Shown: positions 19,136-32,266 of the stretch, one piece after another
Layout of the letters: each line of letters begins with the position of its first letter
Numbering within the stretch: position 1 is the stretch's first letter
Source of the DNA: Chitinophaga pinensis
GTDB lineage: Bacteria > Bacteroidota > Bacteroidia > 2-12-FULL-35-15
Direction: 5' to 3'
NCBI GenBank assembly: GCA_945865315.1
Contig: CAMBDK010000014.1
Location: 1 to 41,500 of the forward strand
DNA length: 41,500 bases
The notes under the pieces: model-generated
Told to the model about the DNA's origin: nothing
What the model saw: the letters and a program-made list of their open reading frames with translations, nothing else
The model's database searches: none
Position numbers and translations under genes: made by a program

Positions 19136-21364
19136 ATGTCAACAAGCACCCAAGAAAGCATTACAACGCTAGAAACTGCCATTAAATTAGGTTTATTGCC
19201 GGATGAATTTGAAAAAATAAATACCATTTTGGGACGCGTTCCAAATTTTACTGAATTAAGTATTTTTTCTGTCATGTGGAGCGAACATTGTTCCTATAAA
19301 AATTCTATTGTTTGGTTGAAAAAATTACCTAAAAAAGGGCCTTATATTCTTGCTGAGGCTGGTGAAGAAAATGCCGGATTAGTTGATATTGGTGATGGCC
19401 TTGCCTGCGCATTTAAAATTGAATCTCATAACCACCCATCAGCTTTAGAGCCATATCAGGGCGCTGCTACAGGAGTAGGTGGTATAAACCGTGATATTTT
19501 TACAATGGGGGCTCGACCAATAGCTCAATTAAATTCTTTGCGTTTTGGTGATTTAAAATTAGAACGCAACAAATGGCTTTTAAAAGGTGTTGTTAAAGGG
19601 ATAGGTGATTATGGAAACGCATTTGGTATTCCTACCGTTGGTGGAGAATTGTTTTTCGACGACTGCTATAATGTTAATCCTTTGGTGAATGCTATGAGTG
19701 CTGGTATTGTAAAAGTTGGAGAAACTATTTCTGCAATTTCTTACGGTGTTGGAAATCCAGTTTATATTGTAGGTTCTGCTACTGGAAAAGATGGTATTCA
19801 TGGGGCTACTTTTGCCTCTGCTGATATTACAGAGGACTCTGCAAAAGATTTACCTGCAGTGCAGGTGGGGGACCCTTTTCAAGAAAAATTATTATTGGAG
19901 GCTACCTTAGAAGTAATTAAAACGGGCGGTGTTGTTGGTATGCAGGATATGGGTGCTGCTGGTATTATTTGTTCTACTTCCGAAATGAGCGCCAAAGGTG
20001 AGCATGGAATGGATATTTGGTTGGATAGAGTTCCTACAAGGCAATTAAATATGCAACCTTTTGAGATTTTACTTTCTGAATCTCAGGAACGCATGCTAAT
20101 AGTGGTGAAAAAAGGTGCTGAAAAAGAGGTAGAAAAAGTTTTTCAAAAATGGGATTTAAATTGTGCAAAAATTGGTGTTGTAACCGATTCAAAAAATATT
20201 AAATTTTATGTAGGTGATGAATTGGTTGCAGATGTTCCTGCATTTGATTTAGTTTTGGGAGGTGGAGCGCCTGTATATCATAGAGATTACAAAGAACCAG
20301 CATACTTTGCAGAGTCTAAGAAATTTAAAATGGAAGATATTAAAGAACCGGAAGACATGGTAGCGGTTTCAAAATTTTTAATTGCTCATGCCAACATAGC
20401 ATCCAAACAATGGGTGTCAAATCAATACGATTCAATGGTTGGGACTGTAAATATGAGTACAAATGCACCATCAGATGCTGCTATAATAAATATAAAGGGC
20501 ACCAATAAGGCAATAGCATTAAAAATAGATTGCAATGCTCGTTATGTGAATGCAGACCCGGAAATAGGTTGCGCCATAGCTGTTTCTGAAGCTGCACGTA
20601 ATATAGTGTGCAGCGGGGCTGAGCCTTCTGCAATTACAAATTGTTTGAATTTTGGTAATCCATATAATCCTGAAGTATATTGGCAATTTGTAAATGTAAT
20701 AAAGGGAATGGGTACCGCATGTATTAAATTTCAAACTCCTGTTACTGGCGGTAATGTTAGTTTTTACAATCAATCTTCGTATGAAGGGCCAGTATTTCCA
20801 ACACCTACTATTGGGATGTTGGGTGTGTTGAAAGATAAATCAAAACGCATGACTTTAGGGTTTAAGAATGAAGGGGATTCAATTTATTTGATTGGTAGTT
20901 CAAAAGATGATATTTCTTCCTCCGAATATTTATATTCCTACCATAAGATAAAAAACACTCCTCCTCCCGCTTTTAATTTAAATGAAGAATTTGAAGTGCA
21001 AAATGCAGTGAAAATTATTATTAAGGAAGGTCTTATTCAATCGGCTCACGACTGTTCTGATGGCGGCTTATTTATTACTTTATTAGAAAGTGCAATGATA
21101 AATAATTTAGGTTTTAATATTAGTTCCATTGAAGAAATTCGTAAGGATTCATTTTTGTTTGGCGAAGCACAAAGTCGCGTGATAGTTTCTGTAAAAAAAT
21201 CGGATGAAGATAAATTTATTGATGTAATGATGGCTACAAATGCAGAATTTGAATATCTGGGTGATGTACAAGGCAAGGATATGATTATTGATGAGAAATC
21301 TTTCGGGACTGTAGCGGAAGCTAAAGCCCTGTTTGATGAGGCTTTGGGGGAATTGTTGAAATAA
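19136..21364 (+). CDS. purL: Phosphoribosylformylglycinamidine synthase subunit PurL (small type)
   Basis: 742 aa; [38 protein letters not shown](N)[30 protein letters not shown]. Confidence 0.96.
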   Translation: MSTSTQESITTLETAIKLGLLPDEFEKINTILGRVPNFTELSIFSVMWSEHCSYKNSIVWLKKLPKKGPYILAEAGEENAGLVDIGDGLACAFKIESHNHPSALEPYQGAATGVGGINRDIFTMGARPIAQLNSLRFGDLKLERNKWLLKGVVKGIGDYGNAFGIPTVGGELFFDDCYNVNPLVNAMSAGIVKVGETISAISYGVGNPVYIVGSATGKDGIHGATFASADITEDSAKDLPAVQVGDPFQEKLLLEATLEVIKTGGVVGMQDMGAAGIICSTSEMSAKGEHGMDIWLDRVPTRQLNMQPFEILLSESQERMLIVVKKGAEKEVEKVFQKWDLNCAKIGVVTDSKNIKFYVGDELVADVPAFDLVLGGGAPVYHRDYKEPAYFAESKKFKMEDIKEPEDMVAVSKFLIAHANIASKQWVSNQYDSMVGTVNMSTNAPSDAAIINIKGTNKAIALKIDCNARYVNADPEIGCAIAVSEAARNIVCSGAEPSAITNCLNFGNPYNPEVYWQFVNVIKGMGTACIKFQTPVTGGNVSFYNQSSYEGPVFPTPTIGMLGVLKDKSKRMTLGFKNEGDSIYLIGSSKDDISSSEYLYSYHKIKNTPPPAFNLNEEFEVQNAVKIIIKEGLIQSAHDCSDGGLFITLLESAMINNLGFNISSIEEIRKDSFLFGEAQSRVIVSVKKSDEDKFIDVMMATNAEFEYLGDVQGKDMIIDEKSFGTVAEAKALFDEALGELLK

Positions 21365-21526
21365 TTTTTAAGGAAGTTCTCCTCTTTTAATTAGTGTAAT
21401 ATATTAGGGGTGTAAAATAATCGTTAAATGAATTTAATAAATACAATTATTGGTAAACTTAGCTTTTTATAAAGAAAATTTAATCTGAAGTATTCATTGT
21501 GAATTAAACTTTTTAACAAAATCTTT

Positions 21527-23377
21527 ATGATGGTTGCAACTTCTGAAAATTTAAAGAAAATAATTCGCAAAGTAGTAGCGTTTTTTATTTTTACTGCTTT
21601 CTTCTCTTTCATTTCCTATGCTCAACCCACCATGTTTTTTAATAATGGAGCGGAGGTATACGTTGCCTCATCTACCATATTACATATAAATGGAGGTTTT
21701 CAAAATGATAATATTTTTGCAACAGCAAATGTATTTGAGAATGATGGTGCAATAACAATAGCAACATCAAACGGTATTGCTGGCAGTGTTTTTTTAACAA
21801 ATAATTCAACCTTACAAGGGGATGGAAATTATTTTGTTGAGCAAGATTGGACCAACGATGCGGTTTTTATTGCTGGTAATAGTTCTGTTGATTTTAATGG
21901 GGATTTGCAGGAAAATATTACAAGCAGTAATGCTACTGTTACTACATTTAATAATTTGGTGCTGTCAGGAACAGGTACCGGCAATAATCGTAAAAAAACA
22001 TTATTACTTGTTGATGCTAATATTGATGTAAATGGTACGCTGGTGCTTAATAATCGTGAATTAGAAACCTTAACAAATACAATATTTGTTCTTAATCCTT
22101 CCATAAATTGTATTTCAAATAATACAACGCCTGGTAATGAAGGATTTGTGAGCAGCAGCTTTGCCGCTGGTGGTAGCGGATATTTATCCAGAGTTACTAA
22201 TTCGGCCTCAGCTTATTTATTTCCAACAGGATCTAGCAATTCTACTACTCGTTATCGCCCTGTAAAATTAACTCCCTCAGCAGCATCTGCAAATACTTAT
22301 ACGGCTCGTTTAGGAAATAATGATCCAACGCTTGATAATTTTAATATATTATCAATTGATACAACACTTTGCCAAGTAAATCAATTGTTTTATCATGAAG
22401 TTAAACGAAGCTCAGGAAGTGATAATTCGAATATAGATCTATTTTATGATCAAACAGCTGATGGTGCATGGGATGGAATGGCAAAATGGAATTCTACTAT
22501 TCCAGGAATTTGGAACAATATGGCTGCAGTTACTGCAACAGCAGGAAACCCTTTAAATGATATTTTGAAAGTTAATTGGGCCGATTTTTCTAATTCCCCC
22601 TATATTTTGTCAAGGCAAAAACCAGCTGCCCCATCACTTATGTGTTCTCCTATTTGTGCAAACTCTACTAATAATATTTTTACCGCAACGGGCACAACGC
22701 CATTTTTTTTATGGTCATCTCCTTTAGGAACAACCATAACATCAGGGCAAAATACAAACACCGTATCGATTGATTGGGGGGCAGTGCCTGGAACGGTTGC
22801 GGTTAGTGCAATTAGCAATTTAGGCTGCGCATCTAGTTTAGCAACATGTATGGTTGGATTATTACAATCTCCTGTTGCCGAATTTAGCAGTAATATGTTA
22901 GAGAGTCATTATTTTAATTTCACCGACTTATCTGTTGGCGCAACAATGCAATGGGCCTGGGATTTTGGAAATGGTAAATCATCAGCCATTCAAAATCCTA
23001 ATAATATTTATCTTTCATGCGGCTATCAAAATATTTGTTTGACGGTTTCAAATAATATTTGTTTCGACTCGGCATGCTCCAAAATATGGGTTAATGAATT
23101 AGCTATCATTCCCAACGTTTTTACCCCTAATGGAGATGATATTAATGATGAGTTTTTTATTAATAGTAATTGTATTGATAATTTTATGTTGGAAATTTAT
23201 AATCGTTGGGGAATGAAAATTTTTGAAACTAATTTAACCGGGCGTGCTTGGGATGGATTTACAGCAAGTGGAGAAGCTGCCGTAAGTGGTACTTATTTTT
23301 TTATTTTTAAAGGAATTTCCAATATAAGTGGTAAAGATTTTAGTACAAATGGATTTGTTACATTAATTAGAGATTAA
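21527..23377 (+). CDS. T9SS type B (gliding-motility-associated C-terminal domain) secreted protein with PKD-like domain
   Basis: Signal peptide (VVAFFIFTAFFSFISYAQ), PKD-like MQWAWDFGNGKSSAIQNPNNIYLSCGYQNICLTV, and C-terminal IIPNVFTPNGDDINDEFFINSNCIDNFMLEIYNRWGMKIFE...GTYFFIFKGI. Confidence 0.9.
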   Translation: MMVATSENLKKIIRKVVAFFIFTAFFSFISYAQPTMFFNNGAEVYVASSTILHINGGFQNDNIFATANVFENDGAITIATSNGIAGSVFLTNNSTLQGDGNYFVEQDWTNDAVFIAGNSSVDFNGDLQENITSSNATVTTFNNLVLSGTGTGNNRKKTLLLVDANIDVNGTLVLNNRELETLTNTIFVLNPSINCISNNTTPGNEGFVSSSFAAGGSGYLSRVTNSASAYLFPTGSSNSTTRYRPVKLTPSAASANTYTARLGNNDPTLDNFNILSIDTTLCQVNQLFYHEVKRSSGSDNSNIDLFYDQTADGAWDGMAKWNSTIPGIWNNMAAVTATAGNPLNDILKVNWADFSNSPYILSRQKPAAPSLMCSPICANSTNNIFTATGTTPFFLWSSPLGTTITSGQNTNTVSIDWGAVPGTVAVSAISNLGCASSLATCMVGLLQSPVAEFSSNMLESHYFNFTDLSVGATMQWAWDFGNGKSSAIQNPNNIYLSCGYQNICLTVSNNICFDSACSKIWVNELAIIPNVFTPNGDDINDEFFINSNCIDNFMLEIYNRWGMKIFETNLTGRAWDGFTASGEAAVSGTYFFIFKGISNISGKDFSTNGFVTLIRD

Positions 23378-23547
23378 TAGCTGCTATTAATCTGTAATTA
23401 AATACTATTTTATTTTTTTCATTTAAGCCAATGCAACCTTATTGTGTGTTTTTTCATCCTTGGTCGTACCTATATATATATTGTATTTTCGTATTCCCAA
23501 TATTTAAAATGAAATTCCAAATAATAATTAATCTTAACAACAAAAAA

Positions 23548-26500
23548 ATGAAAAATAAACAACTTATTAAAATTCTAGCAGCATTGCTATTTACCATTTG
23601 TACGAGCGCAAATTCGTTTGCTCAATCAGCACCAGGAACTTGTACTGTTCTTAATCAAATTTGTCATGATGATGGGGTTCTTGCAGTAAATATTACATCT
23701 GGATTAATTCCGCCGCTTAGTTTCACCTATTATAATGTGTTTTATAATTTTATAAGCATTCATAGTAATGTAAATTCTTTAAATGATACTCTTTTTGGAA
23801 TTCCCGAACCAGTTGGGTCCGTTTATGTTACCGATGCGTTTGGAAATTACTATTCTTCTCAAATAAGTATGCCCCCCCCATTTCAAATTGATCCACCTAT
23901 TGTAACCCACGCAATATGCCCAAATCTTGGCACAGCCCAGCTTACTATTAATGGAGGAACCGTGCCAGTTTCTGTCCAATGGTATAGTTATGTACATCCG
24001 GGGCCCGCGACAATTTTCGGTTCAGGAAATCCAATTAATTTACCAAGTGGAATGTATACTGCTTTAGTGACAGACGGAAGTGGATGTACAGTTTTGACGC
24101 CTATTGATTCTGGCGGCTATGGTTCTATTGTTATTGAAAATCTTTCGGGTATAAATTTTTCAGTTCCAACTACATCTGCAAATTGCACAAATGGTACAGC
24201 AGCTGTTACAAGCATAACGGGCGGTATAGCTCCTTATACCTACCTGTGGTCAAACGGTGCGAATACACCATCAATCAGTAATTTGTCTCAAGGGTCTTAT
24301 GCAGTAACGGTTACCGATGCTCAAGGGTGCTATTCTCCAAGCTCTTTTTATGTTCAACAAGCTATCCAGATAAATGCAAATACTACTGTTACTAACGCCA
24401 CCTGCTTGCAATCAGATGGGTCTATCATCTCTTTTGGTTCAGGGGGAACGCCACCTTATACCTATCAATATAGTAATGGAATGATTGGACAAACTGTAAA
24501 TGGAATAAGTGGAGGGTCATATCTTTCTGTTATTGCAACCGATGCGAATGGCTGTACCGGAACAGGTTATGCTTATGTCAGTAGTTCAACACCAATAACT
24601 GTAACTTATGCAACTACCAATAGCTCCTGTACGGCTGCAACAGGAAGTGCTACATTAGCCATTAGTGGTGGTACAGTTCCCTATGTTATAAATTGGTATA
24701 CCTTTCCTGTTCAAACTGGGGTTTCTATCAATAGCATGGCTGCAGGTTCTTATTCTTTTAAAGTAACCGATGCTGTAGGCTGCGTGAGAACCGGTACTGC
24801 CATTATTGCGCAACAAAGTATTATTAATGCCACGGCATCCGCATCTAACCCTTTTTGCCCTGCTAATACCGGTGATGTAAGTGTTAATGCTTCCGGCACC
24901 AATCCTCCTTTTACTTATTTATGGAATACAAATGCTACCGGGTCAGTTATAGTAGGTGCGCCGTTGGGCTATTACTCCTGTGTAATAACAGATAACGTGG
25001 GATGTTCCCTAACAAAAAGTGTTCATTTAACCACTACCTCCCCAATCAATATCGGTTTAAGCGGAACATCAGCATCTTGCATTTATACAAATGATGGAGC
25101 TGTTCTTGCAAATGCTACAGGTGGAACTGCTCCATATACATACAACTGGAGCAACGGGCAAACAGCACCCAATGCAACGGGCTTAGCTACTGGTAATTAT
25201 TATGTTTATGCGCAGGACGCAAACGGGTGTGCGGGGTATAAGTATACTTTTGTTAATTATAATGCATCCAATACAAGTTGCTATTGCACCATAACAGGTA
25301 AAGTATATGTTGATTTGAATAACAACTGTATATTCGATTCCGGAGAGCAAGGAATTGAACACATCATGATTCACTGTTCAGGTTTTGGCTATAGCTTCAC
25401 CGATGCAAATGGTGATTATTCTTTTGCCGTGCCAAGCGGTACCTATACATTATCGGAGTCGGTGCAAAGTATATACCCATTGGCTACCTGTCAAAATAAT
25501 GCGGTTGTAGTTTCAGTTACAGCAAGTTCAGGCTGTGTATCTACCACTAATTTTGCAAATACAGCTATTACGATTCATGATATTCATATTGTTAGAACAA
25601 ATATTAGTTTCGCTATTCCAGGAAATACACATACCCAGGGACTTATTGTACAAAACGATGGTACAGTTGCAGAAACAAACATTCAACTGGGGAAAAAACA
25701 CGATGGCCAATTGGTATATGTTAGTTCTTCACCAAGTGTTTTCACCCAATTAAGCCCTATTCCTGAACCTAATTGGTATAGTGTTACCTCCGGTTTCACA
25801 GCATTAGCTCCTGGCGCTTCAACAATGATCTATACCGACTATTTGGTGCCAACAAATATTCCAATAGGTACCGATGTTAGTTTTTGGGATTCAGCCGTAT
25901 ATGCTGCACCAATGACAAACTGGCTAAGCGATTATACTCCCTGGAATAATGTAGATAATGGATATACTACTGTAATAGGCTCTTATGATCCTAATTGCAA
26001 GGAGGTAACTCCTAAGGGAACAGGCAACCAAGGATTTATTGCTACCACCGATTCAGTTCTGGATTATGTGGTACATTTCCAAAATTCAGGCTCTTATTAT
26101 GCCGAAAAAGTGGTAGTAATGGATACATTGGATACTGATTTGGATTGGAGTTCATTAAAAGTTGGGTATTCCGATCATGATTATGTTGCTACCATATCAG
26201 AAAGTGGCGTATTGAAATTTACTTTTAATAATATTCATTTACTTTGGCAATCGAGCAGTGAAATGGCTAGCAGAGGATTGGTGTCGTATTCAATAACACA
26301 AAATCCGAATTTAAGTCCGGGAACCAGCATAAAAAATTCTGCTGCTATTTATTTTGATTATAACGAACCTGTAATAACCAATCAAACATTAAATACGATT
26401 CAATTTCCGGTAGGTGTTGAAGATCTGCAGTCAGTCTACGACCTTAGCGTTTATCCAAATCCGGCAACAAATGAATTAAATATTAAGCTCAGCAATGCAG

Positions 26501-26679
26501 CTAACGCAAGTGTAATTAATATTTATGATTTACAAGGTCGTTTATTGTTAAATGAAAATATAACAAATAAAACTAATATGCATAAAGTTAATATTAGTTT
26601 ATTAGTAAACGGCTGCTACTTTGTTGTTGTAGAAAAAAATGATGGACAAAAAATTTCCGCTAAGTTTATGAAAAATTAA
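23548..26679 (+). CDS. SprB-repeat containing T9SS type A secreted adhesin-like protein
   Basis: The 23431 ORF start is probably too long; MKNKQLIKILAALLFTICTSANSFAQ starts at 23548. Multiple SprB-type repeats (GGIAPYTYLWSNGANTPSISNLSQGSYAVTVTDAQGC), an SdrD B-like segment (GKVYVDLNNNCIFDSGEQGIEHIMI...TDANGDYSFAVPSGTYTLSE), a conserved Bacteroidota C-terminal region (LDYVVHFQNSG...AAIYFDYNEPVITN), and tail LSVYPNPATNELNIKLSN...INIYDLQGRLLL. Confidence 0.9.
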   Translation: MKNKQLIKILAALLFTICTSANSFAQSAPGTCTVLNQICHDDGVLAVNITSGLIPPLSFTYYNVFYNFISIHSNVNSLNDTLFGIPEPVGSVYVTDAFGNYYSSQISMPPPFQIDPPIVTHAICPNLGTAQLTINGGTVPVSVQWYSYVHPGPATIFGSGNPINLPSGMYTALVTDGSGCTVLTPIDSGGYGSIVIENLSGINFSVPTTSANCTNGTAAVTSITGGIAPYTYLWSNGANTPSISNLSQGSYAVTVTDAQGCYSPSSFYVQQAIQINANTTVTNATCLQSDGSIISFGSGGTPPYTYQYSNGMIGQTVNGISGGSYLSVIATDANGCTGTGYAYVSSSTPITVTYATTNSSCTAATGSATLAISGGTVPYVINWYTFPVQTGVSINSMAAGSYSFKVTDAVGCVRTGTAIIAQQSIINATASASNPFCPANTGDVSVNASGTNPPFTYLWNTNATGSVIVGAPLGYYSCVITDNVGCSLTKSVHLTTTSPINIGLSGTSASCIYTNDGAVLANATGGTAPYTYNWSNGQTAPNATGLATGNYYVYAQDANGCAGYKYTFVNYNASNTSCYCTITGKVYVDLNNNCIFDSGEQGIEHIMIHCSGFGYSFTDANGDYSFAVPSGTYTLSESVQSIYPLATCQNNAVVVSVTASSGCVSTTNFANTAITIHDIHIVRTNISFAIPGNTHTQGLIVQNDGTVAETNIQLGKKHDGQLVYVSSSPSVFTQLSPIPEPNWYSVTSGFTALAPGASTMIYTDYLVPTNIPIGTDVSFWDSAVYAAPMTNWLSDYTPWNNVDNGYTTVIGSYDPNCKEVTPKGTGNQGFIATTDSVLDYVVHFQNSGSYYAEKVVVMDTLDTDLDWSSLKVGYSDHDYVATISESGVLKFTFNNIHLLWQSSSEMASRGLVSYSITQNPNLSPGTSIKNSAAIYFDYNEPVITNQTLNTIQFPVGVEDLQSVYDLSVYPNPATNELNIKLSNAANASVINIYDLQGRLLLNENITNKTNMHKVNISLLVNGCYFVVVEKNDGQKISAKFMKN

Positions 26680-26702
26680 ATTTATTATTATTAATCTTTA
26701 TT

Positions 26703-26742
26703 AAAAAAAACAGCCATGCATTTTTGCATGGCTGTTTTTTTT
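26703..26742. terminator. Bidirectional intrinsic terminator between convergent genes
   Basis: A8-CAGCCATGCA-TTTT-TGCATGGCTG-T8: 10-bp perfect stem (26711-26720/26725-26734), 4-nt loop, flanking A/T tracts on both sides, between the SprB-like gene and gyrB. Confidence 0.92.
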
Positions 26743-26819
26743 AAATAAAAAATAATGGATGTACCACTCAATATTTATCAAAAATGATAAGTGGTGTTGT
26801 CAACAGGTATTTTTAATTA

Positions 26820-28826
<2,007 letters not shown>

Positions 28827-28909
28827 TTATTTGGATATTAATCTTGCTCTTTCCCTTCTATCAAATAAGCAAATATCAATTGCATTGAGCTGTTTTTGAA
28901 AATAGAGAA

Positions 28910-28917
28910 CAAATGTA
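28910..28917 (-). promoter_or_regulatory. Candidate -7 element (TAnnTTTG) upstream of gyrB
   Basis: Minus strand reads TACATTTG about 95 nt upstream of the gyrB start; motif match only. Confidence 0.25.
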
Positions 28918-29226
28918 CTCAATTACCATGATAATAGGTTTAAAATATCGAATAAAAAGTGATTGAATTACTAACATACAGTTAATAAGAATTTACTAAA
29001 AATTGCTGAATATTGAATATTTTTTTGTATTAAATTAAGTATTATATTTCCATTTAGATAATTGTTAGGATATTAGCTTTATAATAGCTTACAAGATTCA
29101 AATGGAGGATATGTTTTTTTCGAAAAGGACAAATTTTAATTCTAAAAAATAATAAAGTAGGGGTGGTAAAAAGAGGCATGCCGTCAAATTTTGTTGAAAA
29201 AAGAAATTGGGCAGATGGAATTTAAT

Positions 29227-30219
29227 TTATTGAGCTTTAGCAGTATAAAAACGATAGGCTAATCCAGCAGTAATTTGGTGCCTTGAACCTACTTGAACGC
29301 CATTTAAATATTGATAAATGGGGATTTCATTAGTTAAGTATAGGATAACAGACTTCAGGTTAAAGCTAATTTGAGGGACAATAAAGACCTTTCTACTTCC
29401 GGTTGCTGCAATATCTATATTATAAAAAGCAAGTAAATCAATGTCTTTGGCCGCCTGCATTTTACTTGTCCATTCCCCCTTTAATTGAACTGTTATACCT
29501 ATTTTATTAAAAAATGTTTTTCCAGCAAATAATCCCAAACTTGCATAATCGCCATATTTTTCTCCTAATGAATTCCAACCTTTTTTAACATAAAAGCTAT
29601 TTAAAAAAAAGCGAGTTTTTACTAAAGGATATCCTCTAAATAAAAAAGCATAAAAAATAAAATCGTGTGAGCCATTTGTAGGTTGAACCGCTGGTGGAGA
29701 AATGGTATAGTATTTCTTCCCTGTTTTTGGATTTGTATATACAACAGTGGAATCGTCGTGTTTCCCAAGAGGTATTTTGTAACCCATACCTAGAGTTATT
29801 TCTGTACGTTTATTTTCTGTTGTTCGATTGTAAATATTATAGTGTGGGAAGATAATAAGATCACTAATACCTGAGGAGTAAGTTGTATCTCGTTTATTTA
29901 GTCCGATCAATTTTTTATTTAAAAAATAACCAGATTCAATGGACATTGTTAAATCTTTAGAAATTCCATAAGCCCATCGTAAATACATGTAATTACTATT
30001 AAAATTATCAAATTGAGAAGCGCTAAGCGCATCTTTTTTATAGAATTTATTGGTGCTAATGTATTGATAGTTTGCTGCAATTTCCATTTCTCTGTCGAGC
30101 AGCACACCTTGTGAAGCACCTCCAGCTATAGGGCTTCCCGATCCGCCTGAACAGCAGCCTTGTCCATTCATGGAATTTGATAAAAAAAATGCAAATATGG
30201 AAATTAAAAATAATCGCAT
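29227..30219 (-). CDS. Predicted secreted/outer-membrane beta-barrel-like protein with N-terminal CCSGGSGSPIAGG motif
   Basis: 330 aa; signal peptide MRLFLISIFAFFLSNSMNGQG, then CCSGGSGSPIAGGASQGVLL and alternating aromatic beta-strand-like segments ending in AYRFYTAKAQ. Specific function not recognisable from sequence alone. Confidence 0.7.
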   Translation of the reverse strand: MRLFLISIFAFFLSNSMNGQGCCSGGSGSPIAGGASQGVLLDREMEIAANYQYISTNKFYKKDALSASQFDNFNSNYMYLRWAYGISKDLTMSIESGYFLNKKLIGLNKRDTTYSSGISDLIIFPHYNIYNRTTENKRTEITLGMGYKIPLGKHDDSTVVYTNPKTGKKYYTISPPAVQPTNGSHDFIFYAFLFRGYPLVKTRFFLNSFYVKKGWNSLGEKYGDYASLGLFAGKTFFNKIGITVQLKGEWTSKMQAAKDIDLLAFYNIDIAATGSRKVFIVPQISFNLKSVILYLTNEIPIYQYLNGVQVGSRHQITAGLAYRFYTAKAQ

Positions 30220-30285
30220 TTTATTAAAATAAAAAGGTGAAATAAAAAATAGTTTTATATTGCTTGTAGCTGATATAATAATATT

Positions 30286-31068
30286 TTATTGGGAAATAGC
30301 AAATTGTATAACTTTAGAAAATGTTTTAGAATTTAATTTAATAAAATAGATACCATTACTAAACATCTCGGTATTTATTTGAGTAATATATTTCACTTCA
30401 AATTGCTTTTCAGGAATAACAGTGATTAATTTTTCTCCAATTAAATTATAAAGCACAATAGAAAATTCCTCAGTATAATCAAAATTATATTCGAGTGTAA
30501 CACTCTTACTTGCAGGGTTAGGATATAAATTAATATCTGGATTTATATTTTCAATACAGTTAATGCTTGCAGTTCCCAGGGCTTCATTAATGGCTTCATT
30601 TAATTGGTGGGAATTTTGGTCGTTATTTTCATTGAAGTAAACTTTGTGAGCAGCACCGCCTAAAACTACAATTTTAGGCATTCCAATGCCATTCCCATCA
30701 TACTGGCTCATATTTAAGGCTGTATTTGAAACTGTTATTGCATTTGAAATTCCATTTGTAGAAACCCATGAACTTAATGTTGAACAAGGGGTTGTTCCAT
30801 TATCATCTGAAATAATATAAATAACTCTTCCTGGGTGCGAAATTTCAAAATTAGCAACATCATCACTGGAAGCAATTGTTGGACCGATACAACTTAAGCA
30901 GGGCATCACAAAAGAAATAACCATTACTTTGCCCTCATCAAGTTCAGCAAATAGGTGATGTGGATTTCCTGCACAATCATTTAAAGTATAATCTGTAGCA
31001 GTTATTTGGGCAATTGATAATGACTTAATTAAGAATATCAACAAACACGAAAGAAATATATTTTTCAT
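30286..31068 (-). CDS. Secreted thioredoxin-like (AhpC/TlpA-type) protein with T9SS type A tail
   Basis: 260 aa; signal peptide, redoxin-like YTLNDCAGNPHHLFAELDEGKVMVISFVMPCLSCIGPTI with CxxC, and C-terminal INLYPNPASKSVTLEYNFD...VLYNLIGEKLI. Confidence 0.78.
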   Translation of the reverse strand: MKNIFLSCLLIFLIKSLSIAQITATDYTLNDCAGNPHHLFAELDEGKVMVISFVMPCLSCIGPTIASSDDVANFEISHPGRVIYIISDDNGTTPCSTLSSWVSTNGISNAITVSNTALNMSQYDGNGIGMPKIVVLGGAAHKVYFNENNDQNSHQLNEAINEALGTASINCIENINPDINLYPNPASKSVTLEYNFDYTEEFSIVLYNLIGEKLITVIPEKQFEVKYITQINTEMFSNGIYFIKLNSKTFSKVIQFAISQ

Positions 31069-31117
31069 AATTCAAAGTTTTAACTATTTAGAAATGATAC
31101 TATATTATTCATTTTTT

Positions 31118-32266
31118 TTAATTTTTATGGAGAAGGCAACAAATAGGAAAGTGATCGGATAATTCCTGGTTAATAGTACGAAAATCGTATGCCATAAATT
31201 GTTTGCTATGCAATATATAATCAATCCGAAGAGAGGGGAATTTGCCAATATAGCTTCTCCCTAAGCCTTCACCACTTTCAATAAAAGCATCTTTTAGGTT
31301 TTCAGAAATAGTATGATAGGAATAGGAAACTGGAGGATCATTAAAGTCCCCACAAATAATTACAGGGTGTGGCGATTTTGCGATATGCTCAGAAACAAGT
31401 TCTGTTTGGGTAGATCGTTTAATAAATGCTCTTTTGATGCGTTTTAATATGTTTTTCGATTTTTCGAGCTCCTCTGTTTCATGGTTTTTCATTAAATCAT
31501 CAACAAATTTGTAGTCTTCGTATCCCAAATGGATAGATTGTAAATGAACATTATAAACCCGAACAGTATCTTTATCTATCAAAAGATCAGAATATATACA
31601 TATATTATTGCTGTGCTTATCGAAAATTATTTTCCCCTTGGAAATTATAGGGTAAACAGTAAAAATCGCAACACCATATTTATTTGTTTTGTTAACCTTA
31701 CCAGTATATTCTATGTGTGTATTTTTCGATTTTTGAATTTTTATTAAGGTATCTAGATTATTGTATTGCAGACTGTTATCGCTGGAGGAAAATTCCTGTA
31801 AACAGATGATATCAGGGTTCTCATTTTTTATTAATTCAAGCATATTATTGCGAGTGTCAATTTTATTACTCCATTTATACAAATCGAAAAGTCGTACATT
31901 ATACGACATAACTTTAATTGTATTTAGCGGCTTATCAGGCTTTTCTGTTAAATTAATTTGCAGGTATTCTTGTAAATGCAGCCAGCCTCCGAAAATGATT
32001 AAGAGTGAATATAACATTTGCTTTTTAAATTGTATGCCCCAATAAATTACAAAAAGCAAATTAACCAATACAAACAAAGGATAAGCTAAACCAAAAAATG
32101 CGATATACCAAAAATTTTCTGGGCTAACATAGGGTGCAAAATAGGAGATAAGTAATGCTATAACTGCAATGTGGTTAGCAAACATCATAATTCCATTAAA
32201 AAAATTACGTCCGCGCCTAGCAGTGTTTTCCTTAATTGGGATTATATTTTCTTCGGTTGAATTCAC
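31118..32266 (-). CDS. Membrane-anchored endonuclease/exonuclease/phosphatase family protein
   Basis: 382 aa; N-terminal transmembrane helices, then EEP motifs IKVMSYNVRLFDLYKW, NPDIICLQEFSSS, VIICGDFNDPP, LRIDYILHS, LSDHFPICCLL. Confidence 0.9.
   Translation of the reverse strand: MNSTEENIIPIKENTARRGRNFFNGIMMFANHIAVIALLISYFAPYVSPENFWYIAFFGLAYPLFVLVNLLFVIYWGIQFKKQMLYSLLIIFGGWLHLQEYLQINLTEKPDKPLNTIKVMSYNVRLFDLYKWSNKIDTRNNMLELIKNENPDIICLQEFSSSDNSLQYNNLDTLIKIQKSKNTHIEYTGKVNKTNKYGVAIFTVYPIISKGKIIFDKHSNNICIYSDLLIDKDTVRVYNVHLQSIHLGYEDYKFVDDLMKNHETEELEKSKNILKRIKRAFIKRSTQTELVSEHIAKSPHPVIICGDFNDPPVSYSYHTISENLKDAFIESGEGLGRSYIGKFPSLRIDYILHSKQFMAYDFRTINQELSDHFPICCLLHKN

Noticed and set aside
23431-23547. 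N-terminal extension of the 1082-aa ORF
   Set aside because: A proper signal peptide begins at the internal Met at 23548; the extension is probably 5' untranslated sequence.
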